Below, in pieces: positions 20,297-28,865 of a stretch of DNA of 64,000 bases. The translations under genes and the position numbers were made by a program. The notes below the pieces were generated by a model. That model did not search any database. It was given only the letters and a program-made list of their open reading frames with translations, and was not told the origin of the DNA. Source of the DNA: Bacillus velezensis (GTDB lineage: Bacteria > Bacillota > Bacilli > Bacillales > Bacillaceae); contig NZ_LLZC01000020.1 of NCBI RefSeq assembly GCF_001461825.1, positions 1-64,000 of the forward strand. Direction: 5' to 3'. Position 1 is the stretch's first letter. Each line of letters opens with the position of its first letter.

Positions 20297-20691
20297 ATTG
20301 CACCTCTTAAAAAGTTATTGTTTTTATGCTGCGATATTATCTTTGTTACAATTGATGCAACGTCTTGATCTTGCCTCATTAATATTAAAATTTATGTTGA
20401 GAATTATTTATGTATATTGGCTTCTATAATTCTATTATATTATATTTAAGGATTATATCAACAAAATTCTTAAAATTTTTCCAGCTCAAAGGTCGTGGTT
20501 TAAACCCACCGCCCTTAGCCTTCGGGTTGGATAGTAATAATCAGAATCACTTAAAAAAACACTCAATAATGCCCCCGTTGTCAAGACACGATTTTTTGAG
20601 GAAAAAGTTATGTCCTTCTTATCATGTCATGTAGCATTTCAGGATGCGATCTGTTCTCAATATATCATTTTTTTACATTTTCCAATTTAAT
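20297..20691. other. Non-coding AT-rich region upstream of the NRPS operon
   Basis: About 400 bases without a credible gene. The minus strand has several TATAAT-like stretches (around 20420-20460) about 130-160 bases upstream of the NRPS start, preceded by TTGTTGATA, so the operon promoter probably lies here. I could not choose one -35/-10 pair. At 20486-20555 there is a GC-richer island with GGTTTAAACC near 20499 and CCTTCGGG, which could fold but matches no RNA family I can name. Confidence 0.45.
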
Positions 20692-20724
20692 AGCGTGCAG
20701 AAAGGCAAACAGCCTCTGCACGCT
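20692..20724 (-). terminator. Hairpin downstream of the short-chain dehydrogenase
   Basis: Nearly perfect stem AGCGTGCAG/CTGCACGCT extended by AGGC/GCCT. It lies 80 bases after the dehydrogenase stop on the minus strand. There is no clear U-tract, so termination strength is uncertain. Confidence 0.55.
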
Positions 20725-20802
20725 TGTGTATAAATCTTAAATTTCAACTTATATCTTATATCATACAGCAGTCATTTTCTTGATCATCCAGACGGTGCTA
20801 CA

Positions 20803-21501
20803 TCAAATGCTCATCGGTTTCCCTTGATAGTCAACGAAAACAAATTCACTATCGATACGAACTTGTCGATTAATGAGATTATAAATATCTTCTGCTGTTT
20901 CTTTTGGATGTGTCGGGGCTATCATTCCTCCCATATCCGTCCTTACCCACCCTGGATGGACGGAAAGGACTTGAATGCCTTCATTCTTTAATGCTACATG
21001 GAGCTTCTCGGACAACATATTTAAGGCAGCTTTCGACAATCCATAAGGATAATCACCACTATATGCATTTGTTAGACTACCACCTTCTGACGAGATGTTG
21101 ATAATGGATTGATTCTCACCCTTTTTCAGCAAAGGTAGAAAATGTTTAATCACACGGGCTGGTCCTAACGTGTTGACATCAAATGCTAGTTTGATAGCCT
21201 CTATATCAAGATCCTCAATAGACGTACCCCTTCCATTAAGAATGGCAGCATTATTGATAATCACATCAAGACTTTCACCTACATTACGAGCTGCTTCACG
21301 AACAGATTCCTCGTCTGTGACATCTAAATGAAGAATTTCTAACTGGTTGCTATTTTTCTCTTTTAATTTGGTTAATTGAGTCCTTTTTTGTTCATTCGGA
21401 TCTCTGACTCCAGCAAAAACTCGGTACCCTTTTTCTAATCCAACTTCGACAAATCCAAGCCCTAAGCCCCTATTTGCCCCAGTAATTAATACATCCACCA
21501 T
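20803..21501 (-). CDS. Short-chain dehydrogenase/reductase (SDR) family protein
   Basis: A 232-residue classical SDR fold, probably a cytosolic NAD(P)-dependent oxidoreductase. Visible motifs: cofactor-binding TGANRGLG near residue 7, NNAA near 88, catalytic Ser in IINISSEGG, and YGLSK (Tyr and Lys) near 152. The closest resemblance I can name is to the C-factor (CsgA-like) SDR group; the substrate is unknown. GGGAGG sits only three bases before ATG 21501 and six before GTG 21498, so the GTG may be the true start (protein beginning MDVLITG). It has the same orientation as the NRPS genes and lies about 500 bases upstream of them, behind its own hairpin. It could tailor the peptide or be an unrelated passenger. 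A decayed TniQ fragment overlaps its first 16 bases. Confidence 0.85.
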   Translation of the reverse strand: MVDVLITGANRGLGLGFVEVGLEKGYRVFAGVRDPNEQKRTQLTKLKEKNSNQLEILHLDVTDEESVREAARNVGESLDVIINNAAILNGRGTSIEDLDIEAIKLAFDVNTLGPARVIKHFLPLLKKGENQSIINISSEGGSLTNAYSGDYPYGLSKAALNMLSEKLHVALKNEGIQVLSVHPGWVRTDMGGMIAPTHPKETAEDIYNLINRQVRIDSEFVFVDYQGKPMSI

Positions 21502-21917
21502 AATCCTCCCAGATTTTTTTTAATAGTTACTTCATTTTGCATTGAAAAATCAACAATTGGCCTCTTCTCTTTATTATACCCTCCTATCCTTAACCAAATT
21601 GTAATCATTAAATTAAGTAATTCTACAAATTTAAGGTTCCATATCGCATCTATTTGAGTATCAAAGGTTTTAATTTCATAATATAAATTATAAAAAAAAT
21701 GAACAAAACTAATACAACCCTCTTCTACCTTTACATGATCTAACAATTTCAGTTCAAATCCACAGTTACATTTTTTTAATGTTTTTCTTATCGGAGATAT
21801 CTTACTGTTACATCTTGGGCATTCATTAACCAAATACAAATTATGTATGGGACAAATAACATTAACTGTATAGTTCCAAATTTTAATTGTGGATTTTCTT
21901 TCATTCCTCTTTCCCAT
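21486..21917 (-). pseudogene. TniQ (Tn7-like targeting protein) remnant, middle part
   Basis: The frame contains VICPIHNLYLVNECPRCNSK followed by CNCGFEL. These are paired Cys motifs with a CP-x-H-N-x-x-L context, typical of the zinc-binding part of TniQ/TnsD proteins. About 90 further residues show no motif I recognise, and the frame runs into the start of the dehydrogenase gene. There is no proper N-terminus; the frame begins inside a TnsB-like 3' end. I regard it as a decayed fragment, not a working gene. Confidence 0.7.
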
Positions 21918-22150
21918 AATTCTCTAGGCGTAGCCCCTCTTCTAGAATCGTAAGAATTTGCAATTAAATCTAAAAGTTCTATATGTAGCATATATATAAA
22001 CCCTTGCATAGTAATACACGCCTTTCCTTCTGAATCATATTGTCCCCGTTCAAGAGGATTTGAAAAAGTCGTTCCTTTTAAGCTATATCCCTTTCTTATA
22101 TCATCCTCAGTCATAATTGAATATATCCAATCTTGTTGTTCACAGTACAT
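21788..22150 (-). pseudogene. TnsB/Mu-type transposase 3' fragment
   Basis: Roughly the first 90 residues read like the end of the integrase core and start of the C-terminal part of TnsB-like transposases: GTTFSNPLERGQYDSEGKA, then a helix ending in TPRELWERGMKENP. After that the frame turns to nonsense, while the overlapping frame picks up TniQ sequence, so a deletion joined the two genes. The N-terminal catalytic region is absent. Tn7-like elements carry tnsB and tniQ in one operon, so both scraps probably come from one ancestral element. Confidence 0.72.
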
Positions 22151-22183
22151 CTTTCCTACCTCAAACTTAACGCCAAAATTATA

Positions 22184-22456
22184 GGGTTAAGACAATCAGT
22201 AATTTCAAGTTGGATAAAAAGAGGATTTTTAATAGGAAATGGTGATTCAGGAGGGAAAAGGTTTGCATTAGAAGATATACAGATGTTTCAAAAAAATATA
22301 TTACTCTAAAAGAAATTGCGGAAAAGCATAATACCATCTCTGTGTATATGATGAAAAAATTAAAGTGGGATGGGAATTGAGCCGATTTCAGGTATTGAGA
22401 TTGATGGGAGCGAAGGATATCTTTATAAAAGTGAAGATGTAATGGTGATATTATAA
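22184..22456 (+). pseudogene. TniQ-like C-terminal DNA-binding remnant, frameshifted
   Basis: Three reading frames joined end to end give a sensible protein: LRQSVISSWIKRGFLIGN (helix-turn-helix-like), then YITLKEIAEKHNTISVYMMKK, then EPISGIEIDGSEGYLYKSED. This pattern recalls the repeated DNA-binding units at the C-terminus of TniQ-type proteins. At least two frameshifts are needed, one near 22300 and one near 22375. It runs opposite to the other fragments, so the remnant has been inverted. Confidence 0.55.
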
Positions 22457-22520
22457 CCTACCAGTTACGTATTTTGGTAAACATGTAATAGGTAGGTGTT
22501 TTACGTTTGTAATTGAATTT

Positions 22521-22831
22521 TAAAAGTGGTATTTGTGGACTTGAATGTCTTTTAATACATTAATGGGGAAAAGTATTTTATTTCCATCATTGAACTTTGG
22601 ACCAGAAATAGAATGGATTTTTCCAGTATAATTTTTCTCATAGAATGCTTTTTAAATCATTAGAATTTTTCGCAACATGGATTCCTCAAATATTGCCATA
22701 GTATATATCAAACTAGAATTTTCATAACCATTATAATCAGTTATTCTTAATATATATCCTGCTAAAGATTCATCTTCTAAAGGTTTTGGAGTTAGCAATA
22801 ACCTTTCCAATAAGCCATACCTCTCCTTCAT
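22521..22831 (-). pseudogene. TniQ N-terminal remnant, frameshifted
   Basis: ATG 22831 opens a 59-codon frame with TPKPLEDESLAGYILRITDY, the typical N-terminal signature of TniQ proteins (proline-rich start, D-E-S-L-x-G-Y-x-x-R). The frame stops at 22652. The next frame continues as KAFYEKNYTGKIHSISGPKF to a stop near 22521. A single frameshift explains both pieces. AAGGAG overlaps the start codon rather than preceding it. Confidence 0.6.
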
Positions 22832-22854
22832 TTATTTTTTTATTATTTCAAAAT

Positions 22855-22891
22855 AAAACAGCTAAGAAAATATAATTTTCTTAGCTGTTTT
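22855..22891. terminator. Bidirectional terminator after minJ
   Basis: Long perfect stem AAAACAGCTAAGAAAA/TTTTCTTAGCTGTTTT. It lies about 70 bases beyond the minJ stop and at the boundary between core genome and the transposon-remnant region. Confidence 0.8.
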
Positions 22892-22962
22892 ACTTTCTAG
22901 CTGATTTTGAAATCTAGTTTAGGAGTTCTTGAAACTATTCCGAATAATTATGAAAAATCACA

Positions 22963-24153
22963 TTATAATGCTGTCATTTCTTCGTGCTCGTGTTCATCCT
23001 GCACGAATAAAATACCTAATTCATGATGTTCGCCTTCATAGGACGCGCGCTGATCAAACCGGATCTCACCGTTCAGGCCGATGATCTCCATTTTTACAAA
23101 TGCGCGGTTTTTTTGAAGTGCTTCATAAAAATCCGATACATGCTTCACGGGGATGCCGTTTACCTTCGTAATAATCTCACCGATCTTCAGCTCAAGATCG
23201 TCCGCGGGTGTGTTCGGAATGATGCCGAGCACCATTAAGCCCTGATCCCGCTTAGAGAAATAAAACGGAGCCGCGTTATCGTTCAGCCGCTGTCTCAATG
23301 ATAAAAACAGGCGTCCGAGCACCGCAATACAAGCGGCAGCTCCGGCAAGCGGAGTCCACCAAAGGGCCGCTGCCCCGAATACGGCCACGATAATCCCGAG
23401 AATCATGACACGTTTCGCTGTTATCCTTATGCTGACTTCCGGAAGTGACCCCTGCACACGCTGTCCGAAGCCGGCGATATAAGGAATCCAGATCAAATGG
23501 AAAGAGCCGCCCGGCACGGTAAAGACAGGCCACCAGGAAAGGTGTGACTCAAGCCCGCTGCCCGGCACCAATAAGAAAAGCGGAAACAGCCATGCGCGAT
23601 TCGCCAATTGTCGGCCGATGGGCAGGCCTCTGCTGCTGACGACAAGCGCCGGAGATGTTTTCAGATGCGCTGAACGGCAGGCAGCCGCTCCCTCCGTGAT
23701 AATCAAAAGGCCCATAAACACGGCCGCCGATGCCCAATTCACGCCGAATGCCTGCGGAAACCGATCCGCAAACGGCACTGTGTCGGTATACTGAAGGATA
23801 AACGCAATGAACATGCCGGCGCTGACAATATAAGCTGATGACAGCCAATTCATACGGAACGTCAGCGAAGCCAAAGCCGTCACAGCCGCGATTATGCCGA
23901 GAAGACCGAATGGAATCGAAATTCCCAGTCCAAAAAATAATATGGAGAGAAGAATACCCGGTATAAGTCCTTTTATGTATGTAAAGATAAGCTCGTCATA
24001 CATATCCGCGATTTTTGTATGAAACGTATGGCGTTCACGTTTGATCCGCAAATATCCGCATGCGAGACTTATGATGATAAAAAACCAGAACATCGGGTGC
24101 AAAAAAAACAGACCGATACTTTTCAGAAGTTCAATTCCCCATTGAACAGACAC
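22963..24153 (-). CDS. minJ: MinJ, topological determinant of cell division
   Basis: A membrane protein that links DivIVA to MinCD at poles and septa and is also needed for swarming. The protein has several hydrophobic segments in the first ~290 residues and a C-terminal PDZ domain (LMVLGIIPNTPADDLELKIGEII near residues 305-330). The longest frame begins at GTG 24162, but GAGG lies only two bases before that codon. GTG 24153 (protein MSVQWGIELLKS) is spaced properly and matches the remembered B. subtilis start, giving 396 residues. The flanking swrA gene agrees with the B. subtilis order. Confidence 0.93.
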   Translation of the reverse strand: MSVQWGIELLKSIGLFFLHPMFWFFIIISLACGYLRIKRERHTFHTKIADMYDELIFTYIKGLIPGILLSILFFGLGISIPFGLLGIIAAVTALASLTFRMNWLSSAYIVSAGMFIAFILQYTDTVPFADRFPQAFGVNWASAAVFMGLLIITEGAAACRSAHLKTSPALVVSSRGLPIGRQLANRAWLFPLFLLVPGSGLESHLSWWPVFTVPGGSFHLIWIPYIAGFGQRVQGSLPEVSIRITAKRVMILGIIVAVFGAAALWWTPLAGAAACIAVLGRLFLSLRQRLNDNAAPFYFSKRDQGLMVLGIIPNTPADDLELKIGEIITKVNGIPVKHVSDFYEALQKNRAFVKMEIIGLNGEIRFDQRASYEGEHHELGILFVQDEHEHEEMTAL

Positions 24154-24227
24154 TGCTTTCACCGCCTCAAGCCAAACATTTTAATTCTATTCTACCAAAT
24201 AATCATTGGCTTGAATATCTCAAACGT

Positions 24228-24581
24228 CTATCTCTCTTCCGTCATCCACAGCGTTACATTTGAGAGAGAGAAATCTTTCAGATAGTGGTCAACCTCCACC
24301 TCGATCACGCCGCTGATCAGAAGCATGGACCGCTTAATATCCGTCAGATTGATTCCTAAACGTTTATGGTTTTTCATTAAGTAAGTGAAATAATGCTTCG
24401 CACACTCTTCATTGATTTCGTGAACGCATTCAACATTTGTGTAATTGACCAGGTATCTGCTGAACAGCATAAGAAGACTTAGTGCTTTTGTTGATGAAAA
24501 TGTGACGTCTTTTGTTCTGTCTTTTAGTTGTTCCACTAATTCATAATATTTTTTTTCACGCACAATACTTGCCCTCTTCAA
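24228..24581 (-). CDS. swrA: SwrA, master activator of swarming and flagellar genes
   Basis: A 117-residue protein that works with DegU-phosphate on the fla/che operon promoter and promotes swarming. The sequence matches the remembered B. subtilis protein closely from MKRASIVREKKYYELVEQ to LWMTEER. The start is TTG 24581, preceded by GGGGG at seven bases. The phase-variable homopolymer (codons for E-K-K-Y) has eight A bases and the frame stays open. In laboratory strain 168 a ninth A breaks the gene, so this allele is in the functional state. The gene is expressed through a long leader (see 24807-24830). Confidence 0.96.
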   Translation of the reverse strand: MKRASIVREKKYYELVEQLKDRTKDVTFSSTKALSLLMLFSRYLVNYTNVECVHEINEECAKHYFTYLMKNHKRLGINLTDIKRSMLLISGVIEVEVDHYLKDFSLSNVTLWMTEER

Positions 24582-24806
24582 TTGTGAACCCCCATTTTTT
24601 TATCCAGATAAGCACGGGTGATTACAGCTGCCGTGCTGAAGCGCCGCAAACACTTCTGCTTTCGATACTGAAATGCAGCTGCCAAACTAAAACTGTTCTC
24701 TATTAGAACCTTCTTTTATTGTAAGAACTAAAACTGACTGAGGCAACTTTCAAAAGTTTCATTTTGAATACATATTAACTCGGCATAAAGTCTCTCTTCT
24801 CTATAA

Positions 24807-24830
24807 ATATCGGGTAATGTTTGTCCTTTA
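24807..24830 (-). promoter_or_regulatory. Candidate sigma-D promoter of swrA
   Basis: TAAA at 24830-24827 and CCCGATAT at 24814-24807. The spacing (12) is shorter than the usual 15, so a TTTA four bases upstream may serve instead. B. subtilis swrA is reported to have sigma-A and sigma-D promoters. It lies about 225 bases before the start codon; the rest of the 370-base swrA-ctpB gap shows no gene. Confidence 0.45.
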
Positions 24831-24925
24831 TAAATGTTTAAATGTGAAAATTTTTTTAATATCTTGTCAAAACCGACATAATTATATGTCTTTTAGTTCA
24901 TTTTTAGAGAGTGACAAAAGAAACA

Positions 24926-24948
24926 GGAGACGTAAAAAACGCCTCCTT
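24926..24948 (-). terminator. ctpB terminator
   Basis: Stem AGGAGGCG/CGTCTCCT with a T-rich loop, followed on the minus strand by GTTTCTTTT. It lies just after the ctpB stop. Confidence 0.7.
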
Positions 24949-24953
24949 TTCAT

Positions 24954-26354
24954 TTATTTTACAAATAATGATTTTAACGCCATTTGCAGCTGTAAATCAT
25001 TTTTTTCGTCAGATTTCTGTTCATTCATCAGCTGATTCATTTTTTCCGCTGTCTTTTTATCAATGACCGCTGTTTTATCAAGCTTGTACCGGTCTTGAAA
25101 CGCCAGAACGGCTTTTTTCATTGTTTTGCTGAAATAGCCGTCTGCTCTGCCCGGGTCGAAGCCTAGGCCTTTCAGCAGGATTTGGGCGTGCTTGACATCC
25201 GCGCTGTTCATATCAGGCTGAAGCGGCTGTTTCAGCTGAAGCGGTCCCGCCGCAAAATAATCCGGCTGGCTCACAGCGATTGTCGGAGCAATGCCTTTTT
25301 TGTGAATCCAATTGCCTTTCGGTGTCAGCCATTTGTAAAGCGTCAATTTAATGTTGCTCCCGTCTCCCATAGGCACGGCCTGCTGAACCGTTCCTTTACC
25401 GAAAGAAGTGTCACCGACAACGTCATAATGTCCCGCTTCTTTTAACGCACCCGCAAGAATTTCTGAAGCGGAGGCGCTTCCTTTATCCGTAATGACATTG
25501 ACGGGATACGGCTTCTTATGTTTTAAGGTTGAGAAATATTGTTTTTTATCGCCGTTACGCTCCGCAATTTGGATATACGGCATGTCTTTTGTGATGAAAT
25601 GCTTTAAAATTTGTTCGACGCTTTGAAGGTAGCCGCCGGGATTCCCTCTTACATCAAGGACGAGACCGTCAATCCCTTGTTTTTCAAGCTTTTTCAGCGC
25701 CGCGGCGAAGTCCTGGGCGGTATGCTCGGAAAATGTCGATATGCCGATGTAGCCGACATGATGGCCGCCTGATTCTTTGCGGGAAGCAAATACGGTTTCA
25801 AGCGGGATTTCCGCTCTTTTAATCCGGAATGACAGCTGTTTATCAGTACCCGGACGCTGTATTTTAATAGAAACCTTCGATCCTTTTTTTCCTCTGATTT
25901 TCAGCACGGCTTCGTTTAAACCTTTCCCGTTCATTGACTCGCCGTTTATGCTGATGATTTCATCATTCGGCTTGAGGCCCGCTTTTTCCGCCGGAGATTG
26001 CTTAAACGGTGATACGATAATGATTTTATTGTCTTTCATACCGACTTCAGCGCCGATCCCTTCGAAAGAAGAATCAAGAGAATCGGAAAACTGCTTGGCG
26101 GTCTGCTTGTCCATATAAACGGAATAAGGGTCGTTTAATGTAGACAGCATCCCCTGAATCGCTCCTTCAAGAAGCTTTTCTTTATCTACATTTTCCACGT
26201 ATTCGTTCGAGATCAGCTCATATGCTTTTTCGATTTTATCCATTGCCCGGCTTCTTTCTGCGTCTGATGAATTCGGCTGTGCCGCCCCGGCAATATGGGC
26301 TCCGCCGCACATGATGCTGACGGCAGCTATCACTGCGATCATTTTCTGCTTCAT
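24954..26354 (-). CDS. ctpB: CtpB, carboxy-terminal processing serine protease
   Basis: A 466-residue secreted S41-family peptidase that in B. subtilis cleaves SpoIVFA to trigger sigma-K activation during sporulation. Features: signal peptide (residues 1-25, ending GAAQ), PDZ domain around 95-170 (KAGLKPNDEIISINGE), peptidase core with GNPGGYLQS, catalytic Ser in GSASASEILAG (~295) and Lys in GKGTVQQ (~320), and a C-terminal peptidoglycan-binding repeat (VKHAQILLKGLGFDPGRADG, ~390-450). AGGAGG lies six bases before ATG 26354. It stands alone, divergent from the beta-helix gene. Confidence 0.95.
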   Translation of the reverse strand: MKQKMIAVIAAVSIMCGGAHIAGAAQPNSSDAERSRAMDKIEKAYELISNEYVENVDKEKLLEGAIQGMLSTLNDPYSVYMDKQTAKQFSDSLDSSFEGIGAEVGMKDNKIIIVSPFKQSPAEKAGLKPNDEIISINGESMNGKGLNEAVLKIRGKKGSKVSIKIQRPGTDKQLSFRIKRAEIPLETVFASRKESGGHHVGYIGISTFSEHTAQDFAAALKKLEKQGIDGLVLDVRGNPGGYLQSVEQILKHFITKDMPYIQIAERNGDKKQYFSTLKHKKPYPVNVITDKGSASASEILAGALKEAGHYDVVGDTSFGKGTVQQAVPMGDGSNIKLTLYKWLTPKGNWIHKKGIAPTIAVSQPDYFAAGPLQLKQPLQPDMNSADVKHAQILLKGLGFDPGRADGYFSKTMKKAVLAFQDRYKLDKTAVIDKKTAEKMNQLMNEQKSDEKNDLQLQMALKSLFVK

Positions 26355-26521
26355 CGTTTACCTCCTCTTAGTCCTTTTACGAAAACCTGGAGATAGTATG
26401 TGTAAATTGCAAAGAATTCATGTAACGGCAACAAAAAAATGAAAAAGCGAGATTGTTACATATATATGGGTAACGTATAATATTTTGTATGCAATTCATT
26501 AAATATACAGGAGAATGCGAT

Positions 26522-27928
26522 ATGAAAATAAAATTATCGATTTTATCCGCGGCGGTTCTGGCCGCAGGCATTACCGCCTTTGTCTGGCCAAAAACAGAGG
26601 CCAATGAAAAAATGCAGACGGACGCCCTGTATGTTTCTCCGGCAGGCAGCGACCAAAATGAAGGAACGAAAGAAAAGCCGTTCCGCACATTAAAACATGC
26701 GGCTGAAAAGGCAGAGGCCGGGACAACCGTATTGATTCGGGAAGGGACGTACGATGAAACGTTTGAAGTAAAGCACAGCGGCACGGCCGAAAAGCCGATT
26801 ACATTTCGGAACTATCAGAATGAGCATGTCTCAATCAGCGGCAAATCTGCGCCAAAAAGCGATTCTGAAACTCCGTTAATTCAAATCCGCAATAAACAGT
26901 ACATTACCATTCACGGCGTTACGCTTGAGAATCTCTCCGTATCATCAGAAGATGCGACGGCCATGGGGATCTGCGTTACCGGATCAAGCAGTCATATCAA
27001 CATTGACGGCAACCATATCCGAAACATTAAAACCACGGCTGATGAGGGAAATGCACACGGCATTGCGTTTTACGGCACAGGCGCCATGAAGGATGTCAGC
27101 ATCACAAATAATACGGTTGAAAAACTGACGCTCGGCGCAAGCGAAGCGGTCGTGCTGAACGGGAATGTTGACGGATTTAAGATTGCCGGCAATACCATCC
27201 GGGACAATAACAATATCGGGATTGACGTGATCGGATACGAAGGAACGTCCAAGCAAAACGACTATGCACGAAACGGCGTCATTGAAAACAATACGGTGAG
27301 CCATAACTCTTCTTACGGAAATCCCGCTTACGGAGATGAATATTCAGCGGGCGGTATTTACGTTGACGGCGCAGAACATGTGGACATTAAGAATAACACC
27401 GTTTACAACAATGACCTCGGCATTGAAGCCACTTCCGAACATAAAGGGAAATACGCACGAGATATCCGGATTACGGATAACAAGGTGTACGGCAATGCTT
27501 ACACCGGTATTTCAATCGGAGGCTATGACACGAAACGCGGCGGCACCATCAATTCGGTGATCGCTCATAACATTATGTATCGAAATGACACGAAGGACCT
27601 TGACGGCGGCCAGCTGCTGCTGCAGTACGGCACAAAAGGGAACACGATCGAAAAAAACATCATGACGGCAAGCGGTTCACGGATTTTTATCGCAAATGAT
27701 TATACGAAAAACGAAGGCAATACCGTTAATCATAACGTCTATCACAAAGAAGCGGGAAAAGACGGCATTTGGTATTGGAAGAACAGAGAATATGATTCAT
27801 TCACAGCGTACCAAAAAGGAACGGCAAACGATTCGGATTCCATTTATGCGGACCCGATGTACCGTGACGAATCGTCTTATGACTTTACATTAAAGCCCGG
27901 ATCACCGGCCCTGCCCGTCATTCAGTAA
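26522..27928 (+). CDS. Secreted right-handed parallel beta-helix protein (polysaccharide lyase-like)
   Basis: 468 residues from ATG 26522, which has AGGAG eight bases upstream; an in-frame ATG at 26489 lacks a ribosome site. An N-terminal signal segment (KIKLSILSAAVLAAGITAF) is followed by LYVSPAGSDQNEGTKEKPFRTL, typical of DUF1565/PL9-like beta-helix proteins, then many N-rich rungs such as ITNNTVEKL, IAGNTIRDN, IENNTVSHN and IKNNTVYNN. It probably binds or cleaves an acidic polysaccharide outside the cell; the substrate cannot be told from sequence. I do not remember this gene between ctpB and ftsX in B. subtilis 168. Its base composition resembles the surrounding core. Confidence 0.85.
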   Translation: MKIKLSILSAAVLAAGITAFVWPKTEANEKMQTDALYVSPAGSDQNEGTKEKPFRTLKHAAEKAEAGTTVLIREGTYDETFEVKHSGTAEKPITFRNYQNEHVSISGKSAPKSDSETPLIQIRNKQYITIHGVTLENLSVSSEDATAMGICVTGSSSHINIDGNHIRNIKTTADEGNAHGIAFYGTGAMKDVSITNNTVEKLTLGASEAVVLNGNVDGFKIAGNTIRDNNNIGIDVIGYEGTSKQNDYARNGVIENNTVSHNSSYGNPAYGDEYSAGGIYVDGAEHVDIKNNTVYNNDLGIEATSEHKGKYARDIRITDNKVYGNAYTGISIGGYDTKRGGTINSVIAHNIMYRNDTKDLDGGQLLLQYGTKGNTIEKNIMTASGSRIFIANDYTKNEGNTVNHNVYHKEAGKDGIWYWKNREYDSFTAYQKGTANDSDSIYADPMYRDESSYDFTLKPGSPALPVIQ

Positions 27929-27938
27929 CGAAACCATT

Positions 27939-27970
27939 AAAAAAAGCCAGTCTATATCAGACTGGCTTTT
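27939..27970. terminator. Bidirectional terminator between beta-helix gene and ftsX
   Basis: Perfect stem AAAAGCCAGTC/GACTGGCTTTT with a six-base loop, T-rich on both strands. It serves both converging genes. Confidence 0.9.
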
Positions 27971-27974
27971 GTAT

Positions 27975-28865
27975 TTATACACGAAGGAATTTCCGGATGG
28001 AAGTCAGACTTCCCCATACTCCGATAACCGCGCCGATCAGAATGAGCACAAGTGATACTTGGAACACAAACGGGCTGTACGGCAGAAGTGAAACAAATGA
28101 GCCCTGAACTTTCGGGGCCACCCAAGCGACCATCGACTGGTACGTACTCAGCACGAGAGCGATCGGTATGATAGAACCGAATACCCCCAGCAGCAGCCCT
28201 TCCAGGAAGAACGGCCAGCGGATAAACCAGTTTGTCGCGCCGACAAGCTTCATGATTTCAATCTCTTTTCTTCTGGCGAAAATCGTGATTTTAATCGTAT
28301 TTGAAATTAAGAACATCGCCGTGAACAGAAGGCCGATGATTAACGCAATCCCGATGTTGCGTGACACCCCGACGATCTTAAACAGACGGCTGACTTCTTC
28401 TTTCCCGTATGTCACTTTATACACATGATCAAGCTTCTCAATTTTTTTCGCGACTTTCGGCGTATCATGCGGATCTGTCGTTTTGACGATAAACGCGTTG
28501 TTCAGCGGGTTTTCCTGATCTTGCATTTTCATGGCCTTTCCGCTGTCGCCGAAGCTTTTGACCAATTGATCAAGCTCTTTATCTTTAGATGAAAACTCTA
28601 CGCTTTGGATTCCCGAGATGTCTTTAATCTCATTCTGCAGCGTATCCTGCGTTTTCTTATTAGACGTCAGATCGATTAATACTTTAATTTCCACTTCTTT
28701 TTCAGCATTTTTAGCCATGTTGTTTAAATTCAGCATAATGACTAAAAACACGCCGACCAAAATCAATGTAACGGTAACGGCGCTGATGGATGCAAATGTC
28801 ATCCATGTGTTTCTTCCGAGAGATTTAAAACTCTCACGCAAATGGCGCCCGAGAATTTTAATCAT
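27975..28865 (-). CDS. ftsX: FtsX, membrane subunit of FtsEX
   Basis: 296 residues: the permease-like partner of FtsE that transmits ATP hydrolysis to the cell-wall hydrolase CwlO (elongation) and affects sporulation timing. It has an N-terminal membrane segment (~20-45), a large extracellular loop (~50-160), then three membrane segments at the C-terminus. The start is ATG 28865 (MIKILGRHLRES), which overlaps the end of ftsE by eight bases. A longer frame to 28901 runs back into ftsE and lacks support. Confidence 0.95.
   Translation of the reverse strand: MIKILGRHLRESFKSLGRNTWMTFASISAVTVTLILVGVFLVIMLNLNNMAKNAEKEVEIKVLIDLTSNKKTQDTLQNEIKDISGIQSVEFSSKDKELDQLVKSFGDSGKAMKMQDQENPLNNAFIVKTTDPHDTPKVAKKIEKLDHVYKVTYGKEEVSRLFKIVGVSRNIGIALIIGLLFTAMFLISNTIKITIFARRKEIEIMKLVGATNWFIRWPFFLEGLLLGVFGSIIPIALVLSTYQSMVAWVAPKVQGSFVSLLPYSPFVFQVSLVLILIGAVIGVWGSLTSIRKFLRV

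Noticed and set aside
20480..20560. tRNA or IS605-type end in the NRPS leader
   Set aside because: No cloverleaf with a complete acceptor stem, and the sequence does not match the insertion-sequence ends I know.
20410..20634. Small plus-strand frame in the NRPS upstream region
   Set aside because: Low-complexity start, no ribosome site, no recognisable sequence; most likely chance in AT-rich DNA.
26377..26784. 135-codon minus-strand frame overlapping the start of the beta-helix gene
   Set aside because: Antisense to a clear secreted protein, without homology or a ribosome site; it arises from codon bias of the real gene.
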